Assembly (NCBI GenBank): GCA_949283935.1
Contig: CASDUJ010000027.1
Coordinates: forward strand, 1 to 64,000
From: an uncultured bacterium
Lineage (GTDB): Bacteria; Cyanobacteriota; Vampirovibrionia; Gastranaerophilales; JAILCC01
Direction: 5' to 3'
DNA: 64,000 nt
In this document: one piece after another, positions 28,308 through 36,964 of the stretch
Position numbering within the stretch: position 1 is the first letter of the stretch
How the letters are laid out: each line of letters starts with the position of its first letter
The notes under the pieces: model-generated
The model's database searches: none
Seen by the model: only the letters and a program-made list of their open reading frames with translations
What the model was told of the DNA's origin: nothing
Program-made: the position numbers and the translations under genes

Positions 28308-29610
28308 TTTAGAAAAATATAAGAAAATAATTAATGAAACTTGTTCGATGAATGAAATAGGGAAAGTAGTAAGAATTATAGGTCTTGTAATAGAAGCAGA
28401 TGGACCTCCTTCCAGCATAGGAGATTTGTGCCATATATATCATGACGAAAATTTGCCACCTGTTAAAGCTGAAGTTGTTGGATTCAAAGACAACATTATT
28501 CAACTTATGCCATTAGGTACCATGGAAGGTTTAAAACCAGGTTCTATAGTAATTAATACTGGTAGCCCAATGAAAATACAAGTTGGGCATGAACTTTTGG
28601 GGAGAATACTTGATGGACTTGGGAACCCTATTGATACAAATATTCAAATTAAATCAAATAAATATTATTCTACTAATTCACAAAACATTAATCCTTTGTT
28701 GCGCAAACGTATTAATGAACCGCTTTCTCTTGGAATAAAGTCAATAGATTCATTTGCTACAGTAGGTAAAGGCCAAAGGATGGGAATTTTTGCAGGTTCA
28801 GGGGTTGGAAAAAGTACAACTATGGCAATGATTGCAAGAAATACTACTGCAGATATGAATGTTATTGCTTTAATAGGAGAACGAGGGAGAGAAGTTAGAG
28901 AATTTATAGAAAATTCTCTTGGTGAAGAAGGATTGAAACGTTCAGTTGTAGTTGTTGCTACAAGTGAACAACCTTCTTTGGTAAAAATCAAAGCTGCTTT
29001 TGTGGCTACGGCTATTGCTGAATATTTTAGAGATTGCGGACATGATGTTTTGTTTATGTTAGATTCAATGACTCGTATTTCAATGGCACAAAGGGAGGTA
29101 GGGCTTGCTATTGGAGAACCTCCTGCTACTAGAGGTTATACTCCTTCTGTATTTGTTATGATGCCTAAATTAATGGAAAGAACTGGAGCAGGGGAAAAGG
29201 GTACTATTACTGGGTTATATACGGTTTTAGTCGAAGGAGACGATTTTAATGAGCCCATATCTGATACTGCAAGAAGTATTTTGGATGGCCATATAATGTT
29301 ATCGCGAGATTTAGCCCATAAAAACCATTATCCTGCAGTAGATGTTTTACAAAGTATAAGTAGAGTAATGAATGATATTACTTCAAAAGAACACAAAGCT
29401 GCAGCTGCAAAGATTAGAAATCTTTTAGCTGTTTATCAAAAAAATGCTGATTTAATTAATATAGGGGCATATATTAAAGGTACAGACAAAAATATAGATA
29501 AAGCTTTAGATTTAAATGATATTATTAATGAATTTTTGAAGCAAAGTATTGATGATGTTTGCCCTTTTGATGAAACGATTTCCAAATTAATAGAAATATC
29601 TAATATGTAG
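28300..29610 (+). CDS. fliI: Flagellum-specific export ATPase FliI
   Basis: 436 residues. Walker A GIFAGSGVGKST (about 163-174), Walker B LFMLDSMTRISMAQREVG and the GEPPATRGYTPSVF signature; an N-terminal beta-barrel domain and C-terminal helical domain are present. It energises unfolding and export of rod, hook and filament proteins. Last flagellar gene of this cluster; FliJ and FliK are not in the window. Confidence 0.96.
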   Translation: MNNLEKYKKIINETCSMNEIGKVVRIIGLVIEADGPPSSIGDLCHIYHDENLPPVKAEVVGFKDNIIQLMPLGTMEGLKPGSIVINTGSPMKIQVGHELLGRILDGLGNPIDTNIQIKSNKYYSTNSQNINPLLRKRINEPLSLGIKSIDSFATVGKGQRMGIFAGSGVGKSTTMAMIARNTTADMNVIALIGERGREVREFIENSLGEEGLKRSVVVVATSEQPSLVKIKAAFVATAIAEYFRDCGHDVLFMLDSMTRISMAQREVGLAIGEPPATRGYTPSVFVMMPKLMERTGAGEKGTITGLYTVLVEGDDFNEPISDTARSILDGHIMLSRDLAHKNHYPAVDVLQSISRVMNDITSKEHKAAAAKIRNLLAVYQKNADLINIGAYIKGTDKNIDKALDLNDIINEFLKQSIDDVCPFDETISKLIEISNM

Positions 29611-29629
29611 TTTTGGTTTGCAAAAAATA

Positions 29630-29649
29630 AGCCGTCTTTTTAGACGGCT
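29630..29649. terminator. Perfect 8-bp hairpin after fliI
   Basis: AGCCGTCT (29630-29637) and AGACGGCT (29642-29649) with a T4 loop, 19 bases after the fliI stop. On the + strand no T-run follows, so it is either an atypical terminator or a mRNA 3'-end stabiliser. Read on the minus strand a T-rich tail follows. Confidence 0.55.
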
Positions 29650-29676
29650 ACTAGACTTGGGGAGGAGGTTTGGAAT

Positions 29677-29745
29677 ATGACCTTTTGGTCATCTCACATT
29701 TATTTTATCGGTATTTTTTTTATATTCTTTAATTTTTTTTGCTAA
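29677..29745 (+). CDS. Possible 22-residue hydrophobic peptide
   Basis: ATG at 29677 is preceded by GGGGAGGAGG, the strongest ribosome site in this region, with 8 bases between. The frame encodes 22 residues, MTFWSSHIYFIGIFFI and then FFNFFC: a single membrane-helix-like peptide. Its start codon is buried in a perfect hairpin (ATGACC/GGTCAT, 29677-29692). It lies before the TerC-family gene and could be a small membrane peptide or a leader peptide. Confidence 0.35.
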   Translation: MTFWSSHIYFIGIFFIFFNFFC

Positions 29746-29839
29746 TATACTCTTTTTGATGTAGAGAAATAATTTTTAAAAATTTACTAAAATTTTTAAT
29801 TCGTCTATAATTTTGTTGTCACATTTATGAGTTAGAAAG

Positions 29840-30892
29840 ATGCTAAAATATTTTAAATTATCTTTAATTATTACTATAATTGGGCTTATTACTGCCTATT
29901 TTTGGGGCGAATATCGAGTAGCTGGTTCAGGGTTTTTGGCTTTGTTTATCGTTTGTGTCTTAAGTATTTTGGAAGTTAGTTTGTCTTTTGATAATGCAGT
30001 AGTTAATGCGATGAAATTAGAGAAAATGACAAAAGAATGGCAGCATCGTTTTTTAACTTGGGGGATAATAATTGCTGTTTTTGGAATGAGATTATTGTTT
30101 CCTATTTTAATAGTTTCTGTATTTGCAAAAATTTCACTTTTGGAAACAGCAAAAATTACTCTTACAAACGTTGATAAATATACACATTATTTGCATTTAA
30201 CACATGCTCCAGTTTTGTTTTTTGGGGCTTCATTTTTAATGATGTTGTTTTTTCATTATTTCTTTAATGAAAACAAAAACATTCACTGGATAAAATTTTT
30301 AGAAGATAATATGGCTAAACTTGGTAATATAGAAGGTATTGAGACTGTTTTAACTTTAGGAATAATATATGTTGTGCAAAACTTTTTACCTGAACAAACT
30401 CGTTTGGCTGTAGTTTTATCAGGTTTAAGCGGGGTTATGCTTTATATTGTAATACACGGTTTAAGTCAGTGGATGGATAAACATGCTCCACATACAAATA
30501 TTAATTGTGCGAAGCAAAGTTTCAAAGCCGGCCTAGTTTCATTTTTATACCTTGAATTAATTGATGCATCCTTTTCTTTGGATGGGGTACTAGGTGCTTT
30601 TGCTTTAAGTAAAGATGTAATAATTATTACAATAGGTCTTGCTATTGGGGCAATGTTTGTTCGCTCTTTTACTATTATGTTAGTTGACAAAAAAACTCTT
30701 CAAAAATATGTTTTTCTTGAACACGGAGCACATTGGGCCATAGGTGTGTTAGCGGTTATAATGTTTTGCTCTACAATAAAAGAAGTACCAGAAGTAATAA
30801 CAGGTATTGCTGGTCTTGTTTTAATAATTTGGGCATTTATATCTTCTCTTTTGTATAATAAACAAGAAATACAAACAAACAAAATTGGATAA
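29840..30892 (+). CDS. TerC-superfamily (DUF475) integral membrane protein
   Basis: 350 residues, about nine membrane helices. The TerC/DUF475 features are two copies of an acidic motif in membrane helices, LEVSLSFDNAVVNA (about 46) and LELIDASFSLDGVLGA (about 238), each with S-F-D/L-D. TerC relatives are implicated in metal (Mn2+ or similar) export and tellurite resistance; DUF475 itself is uncharacterised. The 229-base gap before it contains the fliI hairpin and the small peptide frame; no yybP-ykoY riboswitch could be recognised. Confidence 0.85.
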   Translation: MLKYFKLSLIITIIGLITAYFWGEYRVAGSGFLALFIVCVLSILEVSLSFDNAVVNAMKLEKMTKEWQHRFLTWGIIIAVFGMRLLFPILIVSVFAKISLLETAKITLTNVDKYTHYLHLTHAPVLFFGASFLMMLFFHYFFNENKNIHWIKFLEDNMAKLGNIEGIETVLTLGIIYVVQNFLPEQTRLAVVLSGLSGVMLYIVIHGLSQWMDKHAPHTNINCAKQSFKAGLVSFLYLELIDASFSLDGVLGAFALSKDVIIITIGLAIGAMFVRSFTIMLVDKKTLQKYVFLEHGAHWAIGVLAVIMFCSTIKEVPEVITGIAGLVLIIWAFISSLLYNKQEIQTNKIG

Positions 30893-30922
30893 ATGTAAAA
30901 TAAACAGATTGCTATATAAGCA

Positions 30923-30951
30923 TTGAAGTTTACATATTTTCGTTAGATAAT
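30923..30951 (+). promoter_or_regulatory. Promoter of the activase-like/U32 pair
   Basis: TTGAAG (30923-30928), 17 bases, GATAAT (30946-30951); the start codon follows 30 bases later. Confidence 0.45.
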
Positions 30952-30981
30952 ATGTTTACTCTATGTTAGTTAGGATAAAAT

Positions 30982-32121
30982 ATGAAAAAAAATAAACCAA
31001 AAGTTGCTTTTCCACACGTTGGGACTATGTATATAGTTTGGGAATCTCTTTTACGTGCACTAGGTGGAGAAGTAGTTGTTCCTCCCTATAGTAGTAAAAA
31101 AACTTTGTCTTTGGGAACAAAATATAGCCCTGAGGCAATGTGTTTGCCTTATAAATTAATTTTGGGGAATTTTATAGAAGCTATTGAACATGGAGCTGAT
31201 ACAGTTGTAATGATTAGTTCTCCAGGAATTTGTCGCTTGGGTGAATATGGCAAAACGATGCAAAATGCTTTAAAGGATTTAAATTTAAATGCCAGATATT
31301 ATGATTTTGACCTTTATAAAGGTAAATTTAAAATTATGTATGATGGTCTTGTTGAACTTACTGGTGTTAGAAATCCTTTTAGAATAATTCATTCTCTTAT
31401 TGTGGGAATAAGTAAAGTTTTTGTTTTAGATAAACTTGAGACAGTTTTTTCTTATTACAGAGCCAGAGAAATTAATCATGGTGATGCCGAAAAAACTTTT
31501 AAAAGAATGCTTAGAAAAATTGAAAATGTTTTTACAATTAAAGAACTTAAAAATGCTGAAAAAGAAGCTGTAAGCGAAATAAAAAAAGTGCAAATTGATC
31601 AAAACAAAGAAATTTTAAATGTAGATATTACAGGAGAAATTTTTATGGTTTTGGATCCTTTTTCAAATCAATTTATTGAAAGAGAATTGGGCAAATTAGG
31701 AGTTCAAACAAGGCGTACACTTACTATAAGCAGTTGGCTTAAGGATGCTATTATTCCCAAAATATTCGTAAAAGGCGAAACTCATTTACAACGTTCTATG
31801 AGATTGGCTAAGCGTTATTTAACCAGAGATATAGGTGGAGATTCTATTGAAGCAATAAGTGACATAATAAATGCTAACGACAAAGGTACTGACGGAATTA
31901 TTCATATTTCTCCTTTTACTTGTATGCCAGAAATCATGTCTCAAAATATTTTTCCTACTATGAGACAAGATTGTAAAATACCTATTTTGCCTTTAATTAT
32001 GGATGAGCAAACTGGCAGGGCTGGTTATATCACAAGGTTAGAAGCATTTGTTGATTTGATGAAAAGAAGAAAAAGAATGTTAGCTGATAAAAAAATAATT
32101 CAGGAGCAAATTAATGCCTGA
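30982..32121 (+). CDS. 2-hydroxyacyl-CoA dehydratase activase-like protein (DUF2229 type)
   Basis: 379 residues resembling the part of the CoA-dehydratase activase family that carries HgdB-like folds: KVAFPHVGTMYIVWESLL at the start, a Cys motif SPEAMCLPYKLILGNF (about 50), VVMISSPGICRLGEYG (about 85) and IIHISPFTCMPEIM (about 312). Cysteines at these three spots suggest an Fe-S cluster. In other bacteria this domain follows an ASKHA ATPase domain in one long protein; here it stands alone. Exact reaction unknown. It overlaps the U32 gene by 8 bases, so the pair is coupled. Confidence 0.7.
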   Translation: MKKNKPKVAFPHVGTMYIVWESLLRALGGEVVVPPYSSKKTLSLGTKYSPEAMCLPYKLILGNFIEAIEHGADTVVMISSPGICRLGEYGKTMQNALKDLNLNARYYDFDLYKGKFKIMYDGLVELTGVRNPFRIIHSLIVGISKVFVLDKLETVFSYYRAREINHGDAEKTFKRMLRKIENVFTIKELKNAEKEAVSEIKKVQIDQNKEILNVDITGEIFMVLDPFSNQFIERELGKLGVQTRRTLTISSWLKDAIIPKIFVKGETHLQRSMRLAKRYLTRDIGGDSIEAISDIINANDKGTDGIIHISPFTCMPEIMSQNIFPTMRQDCKIPILPLIMDEQTGRAGYITRLEAFVDLMKRRKRMLADKKIIQEQINA

Positions 32122-33322
32122 ACTTTTAATGCCTGCTGGTAATTTGGAAAAATTAGATTATGCGATAACTTATGGAGCTAATGCAGTTTATTTTGGCATG
32201 GTTGATTTGAGCTTGCGGAGTATGAAAACAGGTGAAATAATAGATGAATTTAATGTAAAATCAGCTGTAGATTTAGCTCATAAACTTGGTGCAAAAGCTT
32301 ATATGACTGCTAATATTTTTGCTTTTGACGAAGATATAGATATACTAAAAAACAAAATAAATTTAATAAGAGATGCAAATCCTGATGCAATCATATTTTC
32401 TGATTTTGGTATTTTGAATGTTCTTAAAAGAGAATTACCGGATATTCCTTTACATGTAAGTACTCAAACAAATACTCTTAACACTGAAGCTGTAAAATTT
32501 TGGCAAGATTGTGGTATAACCAGAGTTATTTTAGCTCGAGAATTATCTTTGGAGCAAATAGCAAAATTGAAAAAAAATGTGCCTGACATTGAATTAGAAG
32601 TTTTTGTTCATGGAGCCCAGTGCATGTCATTTTCTGGCAGGTGTTTGTTGAGTGATTATATGACTCAAAATGAGCGTAAAGCTAATCATGGAAATTGTGC
32701 TCAACCTTGTAGGTGGAATTATAAGTTGTTGGAAGAAACTCGTCCTGGTGAATATTATGACATTACTGAATATGAGAAGGGGACAACAATATTAAGTCCA
32801 AAGGATTTGTGTTTAATAGAATATCTTCCTCAACTTATTGATGTAGGAATTGATTCGTTTAAAGTTGAAGGCAGAACAAAAAGTACTTATTACGCTTCGT
32901 GTGTTGCAAAAACTTACAGAATGGCAATAGACGAATATTTAGCTAAAGGTACTTTTAATGTGGAATTTTACAAAAAAGAACTTTTGAAGGTCAGAAATAG
33001 GGGCTATACAACAGGATTTTTTCTTGATAAATCTCAAAAAGGTAATTATACTTATGCGAAAGAACCTAGTGATATAGGCAATACTTTTTGTGTTCAAATA
33101 CTTGCCAAAGATGAGAAGGGATTTAAAGCATTAATTAAAAATAATATTGATGTTTCTGAAACTTATGAATTTGTTTCTCCGAAAGAACAATTTATGACAA
33201 AAATTACCAAAATCATTGACGAATTTGGTAATGAAAATACGAAAGCTAAAACTAATGATATAGTTTATTTAACTTTTGAAAAAGAACCCAAAGTTTTTTC
33301 TCATTCTTTGTTAAGAAAATAA
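32114..33322 (+). CDS. Peptidase U32 family protein (YegQ/TrhP-like)
   Basis: 402 residues. The U32 signature is complete: EVFVHGAQCMSFSGRCLLSDY (about 165-185) followed by GNCAQPCRWNY, giving the cysteines of the family. An N-terminal TIM-barrel start MPELLMPAGNLEKLDYAI is typical. E. coli TrhP (YegQ) of this family is needed for 5-hydroxyuridine in tRNA rather than being a protease; this role is the likely one but not proven. CAGGAG precedes ATG. Confidence 0.85.
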   Translation: MPELLMPAGNLEKLDYAITYGANAVYFGMVDLSLRSMKTGEIIDEFNVKSAVDLAHKLGAKAYMTANIFAFDEDIDILKNKINLIRDANPDAIIFSDFGILNVLKRELPDIPLHVSTQTNTLNTEAVKFWQDCGITRVILARELSLEQIAKLKKNVPDIELEVFVHGAQCMSFSGRCLLSDYMTQNERKANHGNCAQPCRWNYKLLEETRPGEYYDITEYEKGTTILSPKDLCLIEYLPQLIDVGIDSFKVEGRTKSTYYASCVAKTYRMAIDEYLAKGTFNVEFYKKELLKVRNRGYTTGFFLDKSQKGNYTYAKEPSDIGNTFCVQILAKDEKGFKALIKNNIDVSETYEFVSPKEQFMTKITKIIDEFGNENTKAKTNDIVYLTFEKEPKVFSHSLLRK

Positions 33323-33332
33323 TTTATTTGTT

Positions 33333-33758
33333 TTAAAATGTTTTTTTTAAGAAAGGATTATTTTCTTGGGCAAAAATGTTTTGAATATTTTCTGCTTTGG
33401 GAGAACTTTGTTGGTTGTCTTGTTTTAAAAATTGTTGTTTGTTAAAAATGTCTTGCATTTTTTGTTCTGGAGTTTCTTCTTGCAAAAATTTGTCGAAATC
33501 GGCGTCATCTACAATTTGTATTTCATCTTCTTCATCTGGACGATTTAAAATTTGTTCCATTAAAGCAGATTCTTGAGCCATAATTTTTTCGTTTTCTTCT
33601 GCTTTTTCTGTAGCTTCTTTTAAAATAGATTTTGCTTCTTCTAAAGAAATTCCATTTTTTTCTGCAAATTTTTGTGCATCTTGTTCGTTTGTACTTTGTA
33701 TTCCGGCAGGGTTATAACCAATATCTTGTATAGCTGCATTTATTTTCGAAATATCCAT
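33333..33758 (-). CDS. Acidic hypothetical protein
   Basis: 141 residues, strongly acidic, rich in E and Q, no signal peptide or membrane helix. Residues 25-70 look like a long helix (EKNGISLEEAKSILKEATEK), possibly a UBA-like or small helical bundle; the C-terminal half is disordered and Q/N-rich with two similar short pieces, NIQNIFAQEN and DIFNKQQ. AAGGAT precedes ATG. Family not recognised. It is convergent with the U32 gene (10 bases apart). Confidence 0.6.
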   Translation of the reverse strand: MDISKINAAIQDIGYNPAGIQSTNEQDAQKFAEKNGISLEEAKSILKEATEKAEENEKIMAQESALMEQILNRPDEEDEIQIVDDADFDKFLQEETPEQKMQDIFNKQQFLKQDNQQSSPKAENIQNIFAQENNPFLKKTF

Positions 33759-33857
33759 GGTAAATCCTTTTTTAATACTTGTATTTTTGATATCGGCAGT
33801 TTATTCAAAGAACTTTAGGATTTTTGTTTTATATTTTACAAATATTTACAACGTTAT

Positions 33858-34535
33858 TTATGTATTAAAAATTCTATCTCCGGCATCTCCCATTCCTGGC
33901 AGAATATAGCCTTTTTCATTTAAAGTTCTGTCTAAAGCTGCTGTTATAATTTCAATATCAGGGTAATTTTTGTGAATATTTAAAATTCCTTCGGGAGCTG
34001 CAATAATGGAAATTACTTTTATTTGATTTATTGGAATTCTTTTTTGTGCGTACAAATTTATAGCTTCTAACAAAGAATTTCCCGTAGCAAGCATTGGATC
34101 GGTTATGTATATGTAAAATTTTTCTGGGGCATCTATGTCCATAGGTACTTTGTTGTAATACCATATAGGTTTTAGTGTTTTTTCATCTCGATACATACCT
34201 ATATGTCTTATGCGAGCTTGGGGCAATATATCTATAGCTTCGTCTGTAAATATTAATCCGGCTCTTAGAATTGGAGAAATAATAATATTTATGTTAGGAT
34301 CAATTGTTTGGGTTTTGAAATTTTCTAAAGGTGTAGAAATTTCGGTTTCAATTAATGGTAAGTTTTTTGAGGCTTCATATAGTAAAACTCTTGTAATTTT
34401 TCTTGTAGCTATTCTAACTCCTTGACAATCAGTATTTTTGTCTCGCATTTTACATAAATTTTGCAAAATCACGGGGTGATTAATTATTCTTATTTTGTTA
34501 TTTCCCAAAATTTGACAAGGGGTAAGTTTTTGCAT
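33858..34535 (-). CDS. upp: Uracil phosphoribosyltransferase
   Basis: 225 residues. PRPP-binding loop in YITDPMLATGNSLLEAI (about 130-146) and the uracil-binding end GYILPGMGDAGDRIFNT at the C-terminus. It makes UMP from uracil and PRPP in pyrimidine salvage. Slightly longer at the N-terminus than typical (209). GGAGG lies before ATG. Stands alone. Confidence 0.96.
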   Translation of the reverse strand: MQKLTPCQILGNNKIRIINHPVILQNLCKMRDKNTDCQGVRIATRKITRVLLYEASKNLPLIETEISTPLENFKTQTIDPNINIIISPILRAGLIFTDEAIDILPQARIRHIGMYRDEKTLKPIWYYNKVPMDIDAPEKFYIYITDPMLATGNSLLEAINLYAQKRIPINQIKVISIIAAPEGILNIHKNYPDIEIITAALDRTLNEKGYILPGMGDAGDRIFNT

Positions 34536-34602
34536 ATATCCTCCATTTTTTATATTATTTTAACATAAATTTTGTTGCATAAATTTTTTTTACGGAACAT
34601 AA

Positions 34603-34611
34603 TGCTATAAT
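34603..34611 (+). promoter_or_regulatory. Extended -10 promoter of the porin gene
   Basis: TGCTATAAT (34603-34611) is a perfect extended -10 element; no good -35 is seen. The leader would be about 24 bases. Confidence 0.5.
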
Positions 34612-34641
34612 CTATTAAAGATATTCTGCAAATTAAAAAGT

Positions 34642-35802
34642 ATGAAAAATTTAATTATTTTCTTTGTATTTATTCTCCTTTTAATTTCACCAGTTTTTGC
34701 TGTGGAAAATTTTTCTGATGGTCAAAACAGTAACAAAATTATTGAAGGTGAAGTTATTGAACTTGAACCGCAAAAAATAATTATAACAGATATTGATGAT
34801 AATGAAGTTAACGATGGAGTCTCTATAAAAGATTTAATTATAGAAGAAGAAGTTTATAGGACTGGTATTTCAAAGTATTATACTTTTGACAAAGGTATAT
34901 TAAAAATTCATCCTCACGAAAAAATAAATTTTGATTTTGGCTTAATAGGCGACATGAATTGGATTGTTAATCACAAAGATGATGATTTGCATTCCAGATT
35001 TCAAATTCCTACTGCAGATTTAATATTGTCTGGCAAACTTAATGAATATTTTGACTACAAAGCTCAAATGTTTGCTGATAGAAATATTAATGAGGAAACT
35101 ATTATGGGAGATTTATGGGTAAGGGCGAAATACAAAAATTATGCTTTACAAGTCGGTAGAATGCGTAAGCCGTTTGCTTTTGAACCTACTTATTCTTTAT
35201 ATGATTTGGATTTTGCTTTGCGTTCTCAAGTAGGAAGGCTTTTTGGAGATCATAGAGACACTGGAGGTAAAATTATTTCTACATTTAAATATGCAGATTT
35301 AGCTTTAGGATTATATTCTAGTATGCAAGATAGACCTTTTTATTTAAGAGATCGGGGAATTGAATTTGATGGCTGGGTAGTTTTAAAACCTTTAGCTAAT
35401 TGTCCGGAGATAGGGGAGCTTAAATTAGCTGGAGGAATTGCAACGGGGAAAAGAGATTATTCATACAATAATTACAGCGCTTTTGCCTCTTACAAATATA
35501 AAAAATTTGCATTAAAAACAGAATATATATACAAAGCTGCATCTTTTTACGATGAAACTGATGCAGATGGATTTTATGTTGATGGAACATATTTTTTGAC
35601 AGATAAACTACAAGCAGCAGTAAGATTTGATTCTTATAATCCTGATAATAGGCAAAGTAGTATTAGAACTAACGAATATGTTGCAGGATTAAATTATTAT
35701 TTGAACAACAGAAATACGATGTTTGTTTTGAATTACATATTTTCTGATGGTATTATAAATTCACATAGAGTAGCTTTACAAATGCGCTATCGTACTTGGT
35801 AA
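34642..35802 (+). CDS. Outer-membrane porin, OprO/OprP-like
   Basis: 386 residues. A signal peptide (hydrophobic 4-20, PVFA) is followed by an 80-residue acidic, disordered linker and a beta barrel with alternating aromatic strands. The piece LNEYFDYKAQMFADRN and then YALQVGRMRKPFAFEP are the pattern of the phosphate/polyphosphate-selective porin family; the chain ends in aromatic/charged QMRYRTW, a Bam-recognition-like C-terminus. Substrate not deducible. It lies upstream of the CDP-sugar operon but behind its own promoter. Confidence 0.75.
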   Translation: MKNLIIFFVFILLLISPVFAVENFSDGQNSNKIIEGEVIELEPQKIIITDIDDNEVNDGVSIKDLIIEEEVYRTGISKYYTFDKGILKIHPHEKINFDFGLIGDMNWIVNHKDDDLHSRFQIPTADLILSGKLNEYFDYKAQMFADRNINEETIMGDLWVRAKYKNYALQVGRMRKPFAFEPTYSLYDLDFALRSQVGRLFGDHRDTGGKIISTFKYADLALGLYSSMQDRPFYLRDRGIEFDGWVVLKPLANCPEIGELKLAGGIATGKRDYSYNNYSAFASYKYKKFALKTEYIYKAASFYDETDADGFYVDGTYFLTDKLQAAVRFDSYNPDNRQSSIRTNEYVAGLNYYLNNRNTMFVLNYIFSDGIINSHRVALQMRYRTW

Positions 35803-35804
35803 TC

Positions 35805-35833
35805 TTGCTTTTATACTTTTTTATCGCTAAAAT
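35805..35833 (+). promoter_or_regulatory. Promoter of the CDP-sugar operon
   Basis: TTGCTT (35805-35810), 17 bases, TAAAAT (35828-35833), 35 bases before the first gene. Confidence 0.55.
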
Positions 35834-35867
35834 TAGATAAGTTAAAATTGCTTCAGAGATTTTTGTA

Positions 35868-36941
35868 ATGTTCGATATTTATAGAGGGAAAAAAGTATTT
35901 CTAACCGGAGTTAGTGGATTTAAGGGTTCATGGCTTGCTTTGTGGCTCATTTCTCTTGGAGCCAAAGTTTGCGGATATAGTTTGAAGCCTAATACTAAAC
36001 CTTCTATGTTTAAAGAGTTAAATATAGAAAAACAAATTAAAAATTGTTATGGAAATATTTTAGACACAAAAAAATTAAACAAAACAATATTAAGATTTGA
36101 GCCTGATATAATTTTTCATTTAGCGGCACAACCATTAGTAAGACTTTCTTATTTGGAACCTCATTTAACTTACGAAACTAATGTAATGGGAACCTTAAAT
36201 GTTTTAGAGGCGGCAAGAAAATGTGCAAGTGTAAAGGCATTTGTGAATATTACAACAGATAAATGTTATGAAAACAAAGAGACCCAAAAAGGATACACAG
36301 AAGATGACCCAATGGGCGGATATGATATGTATTCTTCATCTAAGGGATGTGTGGAAATTTTATCATCTTCTTATAGACGTTCTTTTTTGCAAGGTAATTC
36401 TTATTTTCTTGCTACAGCAAGGGCCGGAAATGTTATTGGGGGAGGTGACTGGGCATTAGATAGGTTAATTCCTGATTGTATTCGAAGTATTAATACAAAC
36501 AAAAAAATTGAAATTAGAAATCCTTACTCAATAAGGCCTTGGCAATATGTATTGGAACCTCTTTCTGGTTATTTACTTTTAGGTGAAAAACTTTTAATGG
36601 AAGGAAGCAAATTTGCAGAAGGTTTTAATTTTGGCCCGAAAGAAGAAAATTTATTGACAGTAGAACAAGTTGCGCAGTCTGTTGTTGAATTATATGGCAA
36701 AGGTGAAATTTTTGTAAACAGAAAAGACAATTTGCATGAAGCCAAATTGTTGATGCTTAACATTGACAAAGCAAAACAAATTTTGCATTGGACTCCTACT
36801 TATGATGCTAAACAAGCTATTGAAGCTACTGTTGAGTGGTATAAACGTTTTTATCAAAAAAGTAAAATGTTGGATTTTACATTTTTGCAGATAGAAGAAT
36901 ATTCAAAACAGTATTCTAAAAAAGAAGATATTTTGCTTTGA
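35868..36941 (+). CDS. rfbG: CDP-glucose 4,6-dehydratase
   Basis: 357 residues, short-chain dehydrogenase of the extended NDP-sugar type. NAD-binding GVSGFKGSWLALWL (about 14), catalytic YDMYSSSKGC (Y-x3-K, about 153-162), and the RPWQYVLEPL sequence (about 222) typical of RfbG. Converts CDP-glucose to CDP-4-keto-6-deoxyglucose. First gene of a six-gene run; its substrate-making partner RfbF (glucose-1-phosphate cytidylyltransferase) is not in the window. Confidence 0.92.
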   Translation: MFDIYRGKKVFLTGVSGFKGSWLALWLISLGAKVCGYSLKPNTKPSMFKELNIEKQIKNCYGNILDTKKLNKTILRFEPDIIFHLAAQPLVRLSYLEPHLTYETNVMGTLNVLEAARKCASVKAFVNITTDKCYENKETQKGYTEDDPMGGYDMYSSSKGCVEILSSSYRRSFLQGNSYFLATARAGNVIGGGDWALDRLIPDCIRSINTNKKIEIRNPYSIRPWQYVLEPLSGYLLLGEKLLMEGSKFAEGFNFGPKEENLLTVEQVAQSVVELYGKGEIFVNRKDNLHEAKLLMLNIDKAKQILHWTPTYDAKQAIEATVEWYKRFYQKSKMLDFTFLQIEEYSKQYSKKEDILL

Positions 36942-36964
36942 TTTTATGTTTAATTGGAGAAAAA

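Noticed and set aside
29611-29839. yybP-ykoY manganese riboswitch before the TerC-family gene
   Set aside because: A GGGGAG string is present, but the characteristic paired core and the second conserved loop could not be found.
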